This document shows, piece after piece, positions 1 to 11,819 of a stretch of DNA of 64,000 nt. Origin of the DNA: Urmitella timonensis (lineage in GTDB: Bacteria; Actinomycetota; Actinomycetes; Actinomycetales; Actinomycetaceae); NCBI GenBank assembly GCA_900120415.1, contig FQLW01000004.1, positions 43,176 through 107,175 on the forward strand, read 5' to 3'. The notes under the pieces are model-generated. The model was not told the origin of the DNA. It searched no databases and was given only the letters and a program-made list of their open reading frames with translations. The first letter of the stretch is position 1, and each line of letters begins with the position of its first letter. Both the position numbers and the translations under genes were made by a program.

Positions 1-765
<765 letters not shown>

Positions 766-777
766 AGGGCGGATTAA

Positions 778-1335
778 ATGTTACAGATGATACAGGCAGC
801 CTCGGGCGGTGAAGAACACAGCATTCTGCTGCCGGCATTACCGGAAGTAATCTGGTCTGCCATCATCATTGCCATTTTTTTCTTGGTGGTTTTAAAATTC
901 GTATACCCAAAGTACCGGCAGCTCACTGAGGAACGGGCCGACACTATCCGTACCGGTTTAGAAATGGCTGACAAGGCTAAAAGGGAAATAGCCGAGGCTG
1001 ATTCTAAAGCCCAACGAGAAATACAGGCAGCTCATGAAGAAGCCGCCCAGATTCGTGAAGATGCGCACGCGAATGCGAGCCGGATAATTGCAAAGGCAAA
1101 AGAACAAGCCGAGCAAGAAGCCGAGCGAATCAGTCTCAATGCTAACCGGCAGGTAGAAGCTAACCGTCAAGCAGCCGAAATATCCCTAAAAACCGAAGTG
1201 GGATTACTTGCCAGTGAACTAGCAGAGAAAATCGTTGGTGAGCAATTGACAGATAGAGAGCTATCGGCTCGGGTAGTTGATCGTTTCTTAGATCAGTTAG
1301 CAGTCTCGTCGGAAAAAGAAAGTGTTAGTAACTAA
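778..1335 (+). CDS. atpF: ATP synthase F0 subunit b
   Basis: A 185-residue peripheral-stalk subunit. One membrane helix lies at about residues 25-44, followed by a long charged, alanine- and glutamate-rich coiled coil (residues about 48-165) that reaches to F1. The purine-rich stretch agagggcgg lies just upstream of the ATG at 778; a second in-frame ATG nine bases on is also possible. The stop overlaps the atpH start by one base (TAATG), so the two are probably translationally coupled and made together as the stalk pair. Confidence 0.96.
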   Translation: MLQMIQAASGGEEHSILLPALPEVIWSAIIIAIFFLVVLKFVYPKYRQLTEERADTIRTGLEMADKAKREIAEADSKAQREIQAAHEEAAQIREDAHANASRIIAKAKEQAEQEAERISLNANRQVEANRQAAEISLKTEVGLLASELAEKIVGEQLTDRELSARVVDRFLDQLAVSSEKESVSN

Positions 1336-2165
1336 TGCGTGCCTCCAGTAGAGCAGCTCTTGAACAGGCAGAAAACTCTCTTGCTCAAGCGCACAGTCCC
1401 AATAGCGAGACTAGTTACAACTGGGCAAATCAGTGGTTCAACCTTTCTGATTTGGTTCAATCCTCCGCGCGACTGGCAGCTGCGCTCACCGATCCGTCTC
1501 GAAGTGTCGATGACAAAACGGCTCTGTTATCGGCGGTGGCTCCCCAGCTCTCTTCCGAGGTAAAAGAGGCTGCTCAAGTCGCTGTAAACACGCTTTCTAG
1601 GCAAGATGAAATTGCGAGTGTTTTTGAAAACTTGGGGTTTCATGCGGTGCGCTTGGGAGCAATGCAAGATGAGCAGGCTATAGCCTTAGCGGATGAGATT
1701 TTCGCTTTCGAGCAGTTTGTCCGCAATAACCCCGATGTTCGCTCAGCTTTATCTGATCGCAACCGAGACGCAGATAACCGTATTCGTCTTTTAAAGCAGC
1801 TGCTTGGGGATAAGCTTTCTCAACCGGCTTTCTGCTTAATATCGCGGGTAATAAAGGCGGTTAATCGGCAACGTAACATCGAGGAAGTGACTTCCTTGAC
1901 CTCTGCCCTGCGGCATCTGCGGCGGGAGTTGGCAAAGGCGGCGGATAAACTGGTGGCAACCGTACAGGTCGCGACCCCGTTGCAACCGAGCCAAGCAGAG
2001 CGCTTGCAAAAAATCTTGTCTCAGCGATACGGCAAAGATATCTATTTACAAGTTAGCGTGCTTCCTTCGCTGATAGGTGGCATAAAAGTTAGGGTTGGTT
2101 CCCAAGTTTTTGACGGCTCCCTGGCTACGATTATTAATAAAACTAAACAGAAATTGGTCGGTTAA
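1335..2165 (+). CDS. atpH: ATP synthase F1 subunit delta
   Basis: A 276-residue delta (OSCP-type) subunit that links the b-stalk to the top of F1. The length matches actinobacterial delta subunits, which are longer than the 177 residues in E. coli. The C-terminal third ([16 protein letters not shown]...[17 protein letters not shown]) is the conserved delta/OSCP block. Its ATG overlaps the atpF TAA by one base. Thirty bases separate it from atpA. Operon position and C-terminal motif make the call secure. Confidence 0.96.
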   Translation: MRASSRAALEQAENSLAQAHSPNSETSYNWANQWFNLSDLVQSSARLAAALTDPSRSVDDKTALLSAVAPQLSSEVKEAAQVAVNTLSRQDEIASVFENLGFHAVRLGAMQDEQAIALADEIFAFEQFVRNNPDVRSALSDRNRDADNRIRLLKQLLGDKLSQPAFCLISRVIKAVNRQRNIEEVTSLTSALRHLRRELAKAADKLVATVQVATPLQPSQAERLQKILSQRYGKDIYLQVSVLPSLIGGIKVRVGSQVFDGSLATIINKTKQKLVG

Positions 2166-2194
2166 AGACCGGAACGTTAAGAAAAGGCAGATTC

Positions 2195-3850
2195 ATGGCT
2201 GAACTTCAAATCCAACCGGAAAAGATTCGCGAGGCTCTGGCGGATTTCGTTAGCTCCTACGAGCCGACACGTTCTACTGAAGAAGAAGTAGGGCACGTGG
2301 TAATGGCAGCGGACGGGATTGCCCGTATTGAGGGTCTCCCGGGAGTAATGGCAAACGAGCTGCTGAAATTCGCAGATGGCACTACCGGTTTAGCCATGAA
2401 CCTGGAAGATAGGGTTATTGGCGCGATTGTTTTGGGAGATTTCTCTGGTATCGAGGAGGGACAACCAGTACGTCGCACTGGGGAAGTGCTATCGGTGCCG
2501 GTTGGTGATGGTTATCTAGGGCGTGTGGTCGATCCCATGGGACGTCCTCTTGATGGCATGGGGGAAATCTCCAATCTGGAAGGACGCCGTGTCTTGGAGC
2601 TACAGGCTCCGGGGGTAATGATGCGTAAATCGGTTCACGAGCCTTTGCAGACCGGTCTGAAAGCCATCGACACCATGATTCCGATTGGGCGTGGCCAGCG
2701 CCAATTGATTATTGGGGATCGCCAAACCGGAAAAACTGCCATTGCGATTGATGCGGTTCTAAATCAACGTAAGAACTGGGAAAGTGGAGACCCGAACAAG
2801 CAGGTTCGTTGTATTTACGTGGCTATCGGACAAAAAGGTTCTACTATTGCCAGCGTCCGTGGGCAGCTCGAAGCGGCTGGCGCGATGGAGTACACCACTA
2901 TCGTGGCAGCTCCGGCTTCTGATTCCGCCGGCTTTAAGTATCTGGCACCCTACACCGGTTCCGCTATCGGTCAGCACTGGATGTACCAGGGTAAGCACGT
3001 CCTCATCATTTTTGACGATCTTTCCAAGCAAGCTGAAGCCTATCGTAGCGTTTCCCTATTGCTACGCCGTCCGCCGGGGCGCGAAGCCTACCCCGGTGAC
3101 GTGTTCTACCTGCACTCTCGTCTCCTAGAACGCTGCGCCAAGCTTTCTGATGAACTGGGTGGAGGCTCGATGACCGGATTGCCTTTGATTGAAACCAAAG
3201 ACAATGATGTGTCGGCCTATATTCCTACCAACGTTATTTCGATTACCGATGGGCAGATTTTCTTGCAGTCTGACCTGTTCAACTCTAACCAGCGTCCGGC
3301 CGTGGATGTAGGTATTTCAGTTTCCCGGGTAGGCGGCGACGCGCAGGTCAAGGCGATGAAGAAAGTCTCCGGTACTTTGAAGATTACTTTGGCGCAGTAC
3401 CGGGATATGCAGGCTTTCGCGATGTTCGCTTCCGATTTAGATGCCACCACTAAGCGGCAGCTCACTCGGGGTGCGCGGCTGATGGAACTGCTGCGGCAGC
3501 CTCAGGCTACTCCTTTTGAGGTCGAAGATCAGGTTTGCTCTATTTGGGCAGGCACTAACGGCTATATGGACGATATCGAAGTTAAGGATGTGCATCGTTT
3601 CGAGACCGAAATGCTTGAATACTTGCATTCCCATACCGGTGTTCCCGCTAAAATTAAACAGACTGGTCTCTTTGACAGTGAAACCGAGCAGGAACTTAAG
3701 GCTGGGGTAGAGAAATTCCGCAGTGGTTTCCTATCTGACCAGGGTTTGGTAGGCGCAGAAGTTAATCTAGCTGAAGAGGAAACTGAAGTAGAACGCGGTC
3801 AGGAAAAATTGGTTCTTGGTGCTTCAACCGGTAGCAGTAAAAAGGAATAA
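2195..3850 (+). CDS. atpA: ATP synthase F1 subunit alpha
   Basis: A 551-residue non-catalytic nucleotide-binding subunit of the F1 hexamer. The P-loop is GDRQTGKT at residues 174-181. The conserved ISVSRVGG segment is also present. A purine-rich leader (aagaaaaggcag) precedes the ATG. The C-terminal tail (about residues 520-551) is acidic and then lysine-rich, somewhat longer than in E. coli, which is common in actinobacteria. It is separated from atpG by only two bases. Confidence 0.98.
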   Translation: MAELQIQPEKIREALADFVSSYEPTRSTEEEVGHVVMAADGIARIEGLPGVMANELLKFADGTTGLAMNLEDRVIGAIVLGDFSGIEEGQPVRRTGEVLSVPVGDGYLGRVVDPMGRPLDGMGEISNLEGRRVLELQAPGVMMRKSVHEPLQTGLKAIDTMIPIGRGQRQLIIGDRQTGKTAIAIDAVLNQRKNWESGDPNKQVRCIYVAIGQKGSTIASVRGQLEAAGAMEYTTIVAAPASDSAGFKYLAPYTGSAIGQHWMYQGKHVLIIFDDLSKQAEAYRSVSLLLRRPPGREAYPGDVFYLHSRLLERCAKLSDELGGGSMTGLPLIETKDNDVSAYIPTNVISITDGQIFLQSDLFNSNQRPAVDVGISVSRVGGDAQVKAMKKVSGTLKITLAQYRDMQAFAMFASDLDATTKRQLTRGARLMELLRQPQATPFEVEDQVCSIWAGTNGYMDDIEVKDVHRFETEMLEYLHSHTGVPAKIKQTGLFDSETEQELKAGVEKFRSGFLSDQGLVGAEVNLAEEETEVERGQEKLVLGASTGSSKKE

Positions 3851-3852
3851 CC

Positions 3853-4776
3853 TTGAGCGGTAAGCAACGGATATACAAGCAGAAGATTAACGCTACTGAG
3901 ACTTTAGGTAAAGTTTTTCATGCGATGGAGCTCATTGCGGCTTCACGTATTGGTAAGGCGCGGAAAGCAGCCACCCAAGCGGCTCCTTTTGATTCCGCGA
4001 TTACCCAGGCCTTGACTGCCTTGGCTGCGCACTCGAAGTTTGATCATCCCGTCACTAAAGAACGTACCGATACCAAGCGGGTTGCGATAATGTGCGTAAC
4101 CTCTGACCGCGGTTTGGCGGGTGCCTATTCAGCTTCGATTCTGCGGGAAACCGAAAAACTGGTTAGCGAGCTAAAAGAAGAGGGCAAGGAGCCAATTCTT
4201 TACAGCTATGGGCGCAAAGCAGAGAGCTATTTTCGTTTCCGCGGGATTGCGGTAGAAAAATCTTGGACGGGTAACTCGGATTCCCCTACCATTGAACAGT
4301 CATATGAAATAGCTGATACCTTAACCACAGACTTTTTGGGTGAAGATCCGACCAACAGCGTTTGCGAGGTCTATATTGTCTTTACTCGCTACGTAAATAT
4401 GGTTAGTCAGATTCCCCAGGTGCGCAAAATGCTACCTCTAGAGGTAGTAACCCCTGAACAAGCTAAAGAGATGGACATTAATCTTGGGAAACCTACCGGG
4501 CCCGTTCCACCTCTTTATCAGTTCGAACCCAATCCTGAGGCAGTGGTACAACAGGTTTTACCCATGTATGTGCGCTCGCGGATTCGGTCTGCTCTTTTAC
4601 AGGCAGCTGCCAGCGAGCTGGCCAGCAGACAAACCGCTATGCATACCGCAAATGACAACGCTCAGGACATGATTGAGCGTTATACTCGTCTGGCGAATAA
4701 TGCACGTCAGGCTGAAATTACTACTGAAATAACAGAGATCGTCGGTGGGGCAGAAGCCCTGGCCGCTGGTCGCTAG
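3853..4776 (+). CDS. atpG: ATP synthase F1 subunit gamma
   Basis: A 307-residue central rotor shaft. The N-terminal helix (IYKQKINATETLGKVFHAMELIAASRIGKA) and the C-terminal helix (AMHTANDNAQDMIERYTRLANNARQAEIT) are the two coiled-coil strands that turn inside F1. The start is a TTG at 3853, two bases after the atpA stop, with aaaagga just upstream as ribosome binding site. There is no better ATG or GTG that keeps the conserved N-terminal helix. The TTG start and tight spacing suggest coupling to atpA. Confidence 0.95.
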   Translation: MSGKQRIYKQKINATETLGKVFHAMELIAASRIGKARKAATQAAPFDSAITQALTALAAHSKFDHPVTKERTDTKRVAIMCVTSDRGLAGAYSASILRETEKLVSELKEEGKEPILYSYGRKAESYFRFRGIAVEKSWTGNSDSPTIEQSYEIADTLTTDFLGEDPTNSVCEVYIVFTRYVNMVSQIPQVRKMLPLEVVTPEQAKEMDINLGKPTGPVPPLYQFEPNPEAVVQQVLPMYVRSRIRSALLQAAASELASRQTAMHTANDNAQDMIERYTRLANNARQAEITTEITEIVGGAEALAAGR

Positions 4777-6248
<1,472 letters not shown>

Positions 6249-6249
<1 letters not shown>

Positions 6250-6506
6250 TGAGCGCGCTTTCGGTTCGGTTAGTTACCCGCTCTGGGGAGCTGTTTAGTG
6301 GGCAGGCAGGCTTTGTCTCCCTGCCCACTACCGAAGGCTCAATCGGGATTATGGCAGGTCATCAGCCTCTTTTAGCTACCATTGGCAAGGGGCAGGTTAA
6401 GGTCGGCAAGAAAGAAAACGATCCCGATGCCCAAGTGTTTGAGGTGGTTCCGGGGTTTGTATCTGTAGACCAAGACCAGGTGACTATTATCGTTGATGGA
6501 CTATAA
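6249..6506 (+). CDS. atpC: ATP synthase F1 subunit epsilon, short form
   Basis: An 85-residue epsilon subunit that joins the rotor shaft to the c-ring. Only the N-terminal beta-sandwich is present (VRLVTRSGELFSG...LPTTEGSIGIMAGHQPLLATI). The protein ends just after the last beta-strand (VTIIVDGL), so the C-terminal helical hairpin of about 45 residues that inhibits ATP hydrolysis in E. coli and Bacillus is absent. An upstream in-frame start at 6219 would overlap atpD by 31 bases and is not needed; the ATG at 6249 gives the normal N-terminus. Short epsilon forms occur in some actinobacteria. Confidence 0.95.
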
Positions 6507-6543
6507 ACCGAAAATAATCATTTTTAAGGCTTATAGTTAGGAC

Positions 6544-6963
6544 ATGACGGCGCTAAAAGTTTTCCTGTTAATCATTTTACTGATTGCAGTTTTGTTGGCT
6601 TTGATGGCTGCCTTTTTCTTGTGGCGGATGAACCATCTGCGTCGGCAAGGAGCCTTTTTGTGTTCGTATCGTCCGGATGTAACCTCTGGTTGGAGTGAGG
6701 GGTGCGCCGTTTACGAGTCCGAATCGTTAAACTGGTACAAGGCAGCGGGACTGTTTCTTCGTCCTGATAAATCTTGGTCGCGCAGACAGGTTAAACTGGG
6801 CAAGGTTCATAACTACCTGTCAAAAAATGGGGTTCGCAATGTGGCGGTTTCGGTTAGTGTAGATTTTCAGCATTTTTGGCTTTTCCTATCCGAGGATGAC
6901 CATGCGGGTTTGGTCTCTTGGGCTGAAGCTGCCCCTCCGCGCGAGATACCAGAATCTTGGTAG
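6544..6963 (+). CDS. DUF2550 family membrane protein
   Basis: A 139-residue protein with one N-terminal membrane helix (about residues 5-27, LLIILLIAVLLALMAAFFLW) and a cytosolic domain containing GAFLCSYRP and a W-rich segment. It matches the actinobacterial DUF2550 family, which usually follows atpC and precedes nucS, as here. No enzymatic motif is visible and the function is unknown. It is 37 bases after atpC and may be cotranscribed with the ATP synthase genes. Confidence 0.85.
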   Translation: MTALKVFLLIILLIAVLLALMAAFFLWRMNHLRRQGAFLCSYRPDVTSGWSEGCAVYESESLNWYKAAGLFLRPDKSWSRRQVKLGKVHNYLSKNGVRNVAVSVSVDFQHFWLFLSEDDHAGLVSWAEAAPPREIPESW

Positions 6964-6992
6964 TAGATTCCAATCCTTTAGAATAGATTCTC

Positions 6993-7691
6993 ATGCGCGT
7001 CCTTTTCGCTAATTGCTCTGTTGAATACAGCGGTCGTCTCAGCTCTTTTTTGCCGATGGCTCCGCGATTGATTATGGTAAAGGCCGATTCTTCGGTGCTT
7101 ATTCACTGTGATGGCGGTTCTTATAAGCCTCTTAACTGGATGGCCGGTCCAGCCAGTATTGAGCAACTCCAGGTTAATTCCGAGGACGAAGCGGCAGGAG
7201 TACAGCAGGTTTGGCTCGTGCAGTCGGCAAAAACCGGCGATCAGCTAAAACTAAGAATCGGAGAGATATTCTCGGAAACTAGCCGTGATTTGGGACTTGA
7301 TCCCGGGTTGCAAAAGGATGGGGTAGAGGCGCATTTGCAAGAGTTACTGGCAGCGCAAATCCCCGAAATCTTAGGTTCGGGCTGGGAGCTAATCAGGCGC
7401 GAGTATCCCACTCCGGTAGGTCCGGTGGATTTAATGGTTTTCGATCCGGAGCTTAACCATGTCGCCATTGAAGTTAAACGTCGCGGTGAGATTGATGGGG
7501 TGGAACAGCTCACTCGTTACTTAGATTTGCTTTCTCGTGACCCGCTAATGCCGGAAGTGCGCGGCATTTTTGCCGCGCAGGTGATTAAACCTCAGGCTAG
7601 AACTCTCGCAGAAGATAGAGGAATTCGCTGTCTTACCTTGGATTACGATAGTATGCGAGGGGTAGATGACGCGGAATCGCGCCTGTTTTAA
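6993..7691 (+). CDS. nucS: endonuclease NucS (EndoMS), mismatch-specific
   Basis: A 232-residue nuclease of the RecB-like fold. In actinobacteria lacking MutS/MutL, NucS cuts both strands at mismatches and takes the place of mismatch repair. The catalytic set is visible as Asp146 (GPVDLMVFD), Glu160 and Lys162 (AIEVKRRG), with the same D-x13-E-x-K spacing as archaeal NucS. The N-terminal half is the DNA-binding/dimer domain. The C-terminus ends in SRLF, which resembles the short beta-clamp-binding tail known from corynebacterial NucS. Downstream of DUF2550, as is usual in the phylum. Confidence 0.95.
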   Translation: MRVLFANCSVEYSGRLSSFLPMAPRLIMVKADSSVLIHCDGGSYKPLNWMAGPASIEQLQVNSEDEAAGVQQVWLVQSAKTGDQLKLRIGEIFSETSRDLGLDPGLQKDGVEAHLQELLAAQIPEILGSGWELIRREYPTPVGPVDLMVFDPELNHVAIEVKRRGEIDGVEQLTRYLDLLSRDPLMPEVRGIFAAQVIKPQARTLAEDRGIRCLTLDYDSMRGVDDAESRLF

Positions 7692-7732
7692 GCATTGCGA
7701 TTAACACTTGACCGGGCTGGAGTATTGCAGTT

Positions 7733-8953
7733 ATGACTGAAGTTTTTGCGTTACGGGGACGAGTTGTTACCTCTAATAGAATTATTACCGATGGGGCGGT
7801 GGTAATTTCTGGGGATGCCATCGTGTGGGTAGGTGAAGCTCCTGACGCGAAAGCCGCTGGATTTGGGGATGAGGTTTTGGCTGCCACTTCTCCCAGTGAT
7901 GACCGTTATTTGTTGCCCGGCTTGATTGATGTTCATTGCCATGGGGGGCAAGGGGTATCGTTCCCAGATGCTCAAACTGAAGAACAAGCCCTGCGGGCTA
8001 TATCCGAGCATTTACGCTGGGGGACTACTTCTCTGGTAGCTTCGCTGGTGACCCATTCTCCTATGGTTCTGCGGGAAAAAGCGGAAATGTTGGCAGGAAT
8101 GTGCGCGGCTGGGAAACTGGCGGGAATCCATTTTGAAGGTCCCTTTATAGCCCAGGGGAACTGCGGGGCGCACGACCCTAGCCATATTCAGGCTCCCAAT
8201 GCGCCGTTGGTGCGCGAGTTGCTAATAGCCAGCCGCGGCTATGCGGTGTCTATGACTTTTGCCCCGGAAAAGCCCTATGCTATGGGAGCATCTGGGGTTG
8301 CCGACACTTTGATTGCGGGGGGTGCTGTTCCCTCCTTTGGTCATACCGATACCAATTCGGAAAAGATGCGTGAAGCCCTGATTGAGGTTCGGCAAATGCT
8401 GGCTCATTCCGCCAGAGCGCGCTGTCCTCATGCCACTGTCACCCATTTGTTTAATTCGATGCCTCCGATGCAGCCTCTACACCCCGGGCCAATCCCCGAG
8501 ATTTTAGCTGACGCTGCTGGTGGAGGCGTAATTGTAGAGCTTATTTGTGATGGAAAACAGCTAGCTCCCTCCCTGATTCGCAACGTATATGAATTGGTAG
8601 GACGCGAACAGATTGTGTTTGTCACTGACGCGATGGCGGGAACCGGATTGGGAGATGGACGCTATCTTTTGGGGGGACAAACGGTCGAAGTAAAAGATGG
8701 GCTGGCGACTTTGGCAGCCGATTCTAACTGCCAGGCAGGGGGAACTTCTCATCTAATCCAACAGGTCAAGATAGCGCATCAAGCTGGAATCCCTCTGGTC
8801 GATGCCGTTTATTGTGCCTCCTATCAGGGGGCAAAAGTTCTAGGTGATGACCAGTTGGGAGAAATCGCGCCCGGAAAGTCAGCAGATTTGCTAGTTACCG
8901 ATGCCGATTTGAATCCTATGCGGGTCTACAAACGGGGAGTTGTGGTTTTTTAA
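7733..8953 (+). CDS. nagA: N-acetylglucosamine-6-phosphate deacetylase
   Basis: A 406-residue amidohydrolase that removes acetate from GlcNAc-6-phosphate in amino-sugar and cell-wall recycling. Visible motifs are DVHCHGG at the end of the first strand, HFEGPFIA with the metal-binding glutamate, FGHTDTN and HLFNSM with metal/substrate histidines, and FVTDAMAGTG with the catalytic aspartate. The start ATG at 7733 is the first in frame. No nagB lies beside it. Its stop abuts the GTG of the next small gene. Confidence 0.93.
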   Translation: MTEVFALRGRVVTSNRIITDGAVVISGDAIVWVGEAPDAKAAGFGDEVLAATSPSDDRYLLPGLIDVHCHGGQGVSFPDAQTEEQALRAISEHLRWGTTSLVASLVTHSPMVLREKAEMLAGMCAAGKLAGIHFEGPFIAQGNCGAHDPSHIQAPNAPLVRELLIASRGYAVSMTFAPEKPYAMGASGVADTLIAGGAVPSFGHTDTNSEKMREALIEVRQMLAHSARARCPHATVTHLFNSMPPMQPLHPGPIPEILADAAGGGVIVELICDGKQLAPSLIRNVYELVGREQIVFVTDAMAGTGLGDGRYLLGGQTVEVKDGLATLAADSNCQAGGTSHLIQQVKIAHQAGIPLVDAVYCASYQGAKVLGDDQLGEIAPGKSADLLVTDADLNPMRVYKRGVVVF

Positions 8954-9235
8954 GTGACCAGACGTTCCCGTAAACGTCCCTGGGGCGAGCATCGTCCCTT
9001 AAGGATGGATTCTTTGGCTTCGATGCCCCGCTCGGTTTCTCGCACCGATGGTGAATATCAGGTGCAGTATCTTTCGCAGGCGCGAAAGGTTTACTTGTGT
9101 CCGGGGTGTAATCAGCAGATAAATATCGGGCAGGCGCATGTGGTAGCGTGGCGTACCGATTCCCTTTTTGGGGAGCGCTCTGGTCTTGAACAGCGCCGTC
9201 ATTGGCATCGTTTCTGCTTTGAACGTGGCTTTTAG
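8954..9235 (+). CDS. small Cys/His protein, probably zinc-binding
   Basis: A 93-residue basic protein beginning with GTG immediately after the nagA stop (no gap), so probably translated from the nagA message. The core reads VYLCPGCNQQI, then AHVVAW, then RRHWHRFCFERG. The two CxxC cysteines plus the later His/Cys pattern look like a zinc site resembling HNH-type proteins without their catalytic signature. Similar small proteins are widespread in actinobacteria and are often labelled ATP/GTP-binding without support. Function unknown. Confidence 0.8.
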   Translation: MTRRSRKRPWGEHRPLRMDSLASMPRSVSRTDGEYQVQYLSQARKVYLCPGCNQQINIGQAHVVAWRTDSLFGERSGLEQRRHWHRFCFERGF

Positions 9236-9335
9236 CTAAGCTTGAGGGCGATAGGGAGTTTACGTTCAAAAGCTAATCGCTACTCTTACGCCGATTTATC
9301 TCAAGCTAGGCGAGTGGCTGTGCAAAAATATAGGT

Positions 9336-10115
9336 ATGGATGTGGCGATTTTTACGCGGGATGCGCAAAGAATGGGGAGCACTCCGGCGATAGTCCTATT
9401 GGCGGCTTTTCCCTATGATCATCGAATGTGGGAGGGGGTAGCTCGCCGTTTCGAGGGGGTTCCGGTAATCGCGATTGACCCGCCTGGATTTGGGCACTCT
9501 CCGGTGCCGGTGAATTCCCCTTCCTTGGAGATTTATGCCGATTATGTAGCGCAGGCGGTGCGCGCTGAGGGCGCAGAAAAAATACTGGTCTGTGGTAATT
9601 CTATGGGGGGATATACCGCGCAAGCCATGATTGAGCGTCATCCGCGTCTGGTAGGCGGGGTGGTGCTAGTGGGTACGAAAGCTGATATTGACACTCCTCA
9701 GGCGCGGGCAGCACGTACCGAGATGGCAATTTCTGCCCTGGTAGGCAGAGCGCACTCTCAGCTGGTGCAGGGGATTCCCACTATGCTAGCGAAAGAAACT
9801 GTTGCAGATTTCCCCAAAATCCCACAGCTGATGGAAAAGTGGATTAATGAAACTTCTGGGGAGGCGATTTCTTGGGCGCAGCGGGCTTTAGCTACCCGTC
9901 CCGGTCGCTTGGAAACCTTGGAGAGAGCACAGATTCCGGCAATGGTAGTGCGGGGGGAACAAGACACTAACTCTACTGCGGCTCAGGCGGAAGCCATGGC
10001 TAAGGCGCTAGGTACTCGGGTGGTGTCGGTGCCGCGGGCGGGGCATTTGGTTCCCTTGGAGGCGCCCTCGGCAGTAGCTAGGGCGGTAATGAGTGTCTAT
10101 CAGAGAATGTGCTAA
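9336..10115 (+). CDS. alpha/beta-fold hydrolase
   Basis: A 259-residue single-domain hydrolase. The nucleophile elbow is GNSMGG with Ser89; the acid is likely the Asp in GEQDTNS and the base the His in RAGHLVPLEAP, in the usual order. The oxyanion region is LAAFPYDHRMW. The substrate cannot be told from sequence; esterase or C-C hydrolase activity are both possible. It stands alone with a 100-base upstream gap. Confidence 0.85.
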   Translation: MDVAIFTRDAQRMGSTPAIVLLAAFPYDHRMWEGVARRFEGVPVIAIDPPGFGHSPVPVNSPSLEIYADYVAQAVRAEGAEKILVCGNSMGGYTAQAMIERHPRLVGGVVLVGTKADIDTPQARAARTEMAISALVGRAHSQLVQGIPTMLAKETVADFPKIPQLMEKWINETSGEAISWAQRALATRPGRLETLERAQIPAMVVRGEQDTNSTAAQAEAMAKALGTRVVSVPRAGHLVPLEAPSAVARAVMSVYQRMC

Positions 10116-10199
10116 CAATAATCTGTTTGGTTGTTAGCTATCCGACCGATAGGTGAGACTAGCGAGCACGGATATCCCCAAGGCTCATACCGTAAAACC

Positions 10200-10613
10200 A
10201 TGAGTTCGTATTCTGACTTTGATTTGGCGTTGTCTAAGCTCCATCCGCATCTGTATGGCAAGTATGTGTTCTTGTCGGCTCGCGATGGTCTGCCTGCGGG
10301 TTTAGAGCCGTTTGCACAGATAAAAGAGGAAGAAGGACTCACTGTAATCGTTCCTCTAGAGCAAGCGAAAGCTGCGGGAGTATCCGAGGGTAAAAAGATT
10401 TATCGCCGTATCACTTTGGAATGTGATGTTTCCTTAGAGGAAACTGGTCTGACTTTCACTGTTGCCTCGCAACTAGCCAGTCAATCAATTCCCTGTAACG
10501 TATTATCCGGTTTACATCATGATCACTTGATGGTACCGGCAGAGCGGGCAACAGAAGCCCTATCTTTACTACAGCAGTTATCTCAGCAAGCAAAAGGCTG
10601 GGTACAGTATTAG
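10200..10613 (+). CDS. ACT domain-containing protein (DUF2241-like)
   Basis: A 137-residue protein from the ATG at 10200; an open frame continues 69 bases upstream to a TTG, but that part (MLAIRPIGETSEHG...) is unlike the family. Two ACT-like halves are visible: LHPHLYGKYVFLSARDG with LTVIVPLEQA, then YRRITLECDVSLEETGLTFTVASQLA with IPCNVLSGLHHDHLMVP. Such proteins resemble the regulatory ligand-binding domains of amino-acid enzymes, but this one has no enzyme attached. Role unknown. Confidence 0.78.
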   Translation: MSSYSDFDLALSKLHPHLYGKYVFLSARDGLPAGLEPFAQIKEEEGLTVIVPLEQAKAAGVSEGKKIYRRITLECDVSLEETGLTFTVASQLASQSIPCNVLSGLHHDHLMVPAERATEALSLLQQLSQQAKGWVQY

Positions 10614-10658
10614 CGTCCTAATAGGACGGTCGCTAGCGTCTGTCGGTAATAGGTAGGT

Positions 10659-11711
10659 CTAGCATTTCTCTAAAGCCTGGCTGATGCGCGCTAATACCGC
10701 TGCGCTGCCTCCAATAAAGACATTTTCTGTATTGTGGGCAGCCCCCGGTTTTCCAACTTTCTTTCCCCGCGAATTATAGATTCCTATCTTTGCCCCCACA
10801 TAGCGCCGCTGGGAAAAACCAAACTTTTTAACCTGGGCAAACCCAGCTTCTTTAATAGCGCTAATCATTTCGTCCTCGTTTATCCAGGCTTCATCATTGT
10901 AGGAAACTACCAGGGTCTTTGCCTTAACCTGCGCCAAGAGGGAAAAGAAGCTGGTCGCCATGGTGCGTTTAGAATTAAAGACAGAGCGATGCTCGTCTCC
11001 GCGGGCATCTATGCGTTTACAGGCTACCCCATAGGTTTGGGGAGCGTCCCAGCGTACCAGAGTTTCCCAAATATGGTAGTTGGCGAAGTAACGATGCTGA
11101 TTATAGGGAGGGTCGAGGTAGGCGAGATCGACGGGGGCAACCTGATTAACCAGCTTTAGGGCGTCGCCTTGTAAAGCCTGTCCTTTCCCGCTAAGTAATT
11201 GTGGTATCCGCAGTTCTAGGGGATTATAGGAGCGCGCAGCCCACTGTTTTAGATATGCCATTTGCACTCCGGTAGTCGAATCCACCCGGTCGGCTGCCTC
11301 TATTAGGGAAGTGAGCAAAATCGGGAATAGGGGACTGTCCTCCAAATCCATCAGATAGTCGCGGCAGGCATCAATGCGCATACCGTTATCAGGCTGAAAA
11401 AAACGGGCCTGTCGGCAAAAAGTTTCGGTGAAATATCCTTCTTTTCCTTTCAGGGTGCTCATAGTCGTTAAATGTTGCCGCAAAGAATCATAATCGACCA
11501 GGTCGGAATCTGTTTCTATATAGGTACGAGCCAATTGGTAACTATAGGAAGCAAGGTCGGTGGCAGTGGTGAAAATCCCGCGTCGCTTGAATTCTTGAGC
11601 AACCCGGGTAGTACCCGAAAATAAATCGAGAGCAGTTTTAGCCTGTGCAGCCTGGGCAATAGTTCCTAAGGCGGGAACCAGATTCCGCTTCGACCCTAAA
11701 TATTTAATCAA
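10659..11711 (-). CDS. DNA adenine methylase, D12 class (orphan)
   Basis: A 350-residue N6-adenine methyltransferase. The N-terminus MIKYLGSKRNLVPAL is the start of the D12 class, followed by the S-adenosylmethionine motif DLFSGT (residues 29-34) and the catalytic DPPY at 200-203. There is no restriction endonuclease beside it, so it is either a solitary regulatory methylase or the remnant of a restriction system. Target sequence unknown. It is transcribed leftward between two rightward genes. Confidence 0.9.
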   Translation of the reverse strand: MIKYLGSKRNLVPALGTIAQAAQAKTALDLFSGTTRVAQEFKRRGIFTTATDLASYSYQLARTYIETDSDLVDYDSLRQHLTTMSTLKGKEGYFTETFCRQARFFQPDNGMRIDACRDYLMDLEDSPLFPILLTSLIEAADRVDSTTGVQMAYLKQWAARSYNPLELRIPQLLSGKGQALQGDALKLVNQVAPVDLAYLDPPYNQHRYFANYHIWETLVRWDAPQTYGVACKRIDARGDEHRSVFNSKRTMATSFFSLLAQVKAKTLVVSYNDEAWINEDEMISAIKEAGFAQVKKFGFSQRRYVGAKIGIYNSRGKKVGKPGAAHNTENVFIGGSAAVLARISQALEKC

Positions 11712-11819
11712 CTTCCCTCCCTGACGCTCACTATAAACCAGCTACCTGTCTTTTTTAGCATCTTACTTACACGCGCTCGTAGTAACCCAAAAATATCCGT
11801 CAGCAACTAGGGTGGAAGT

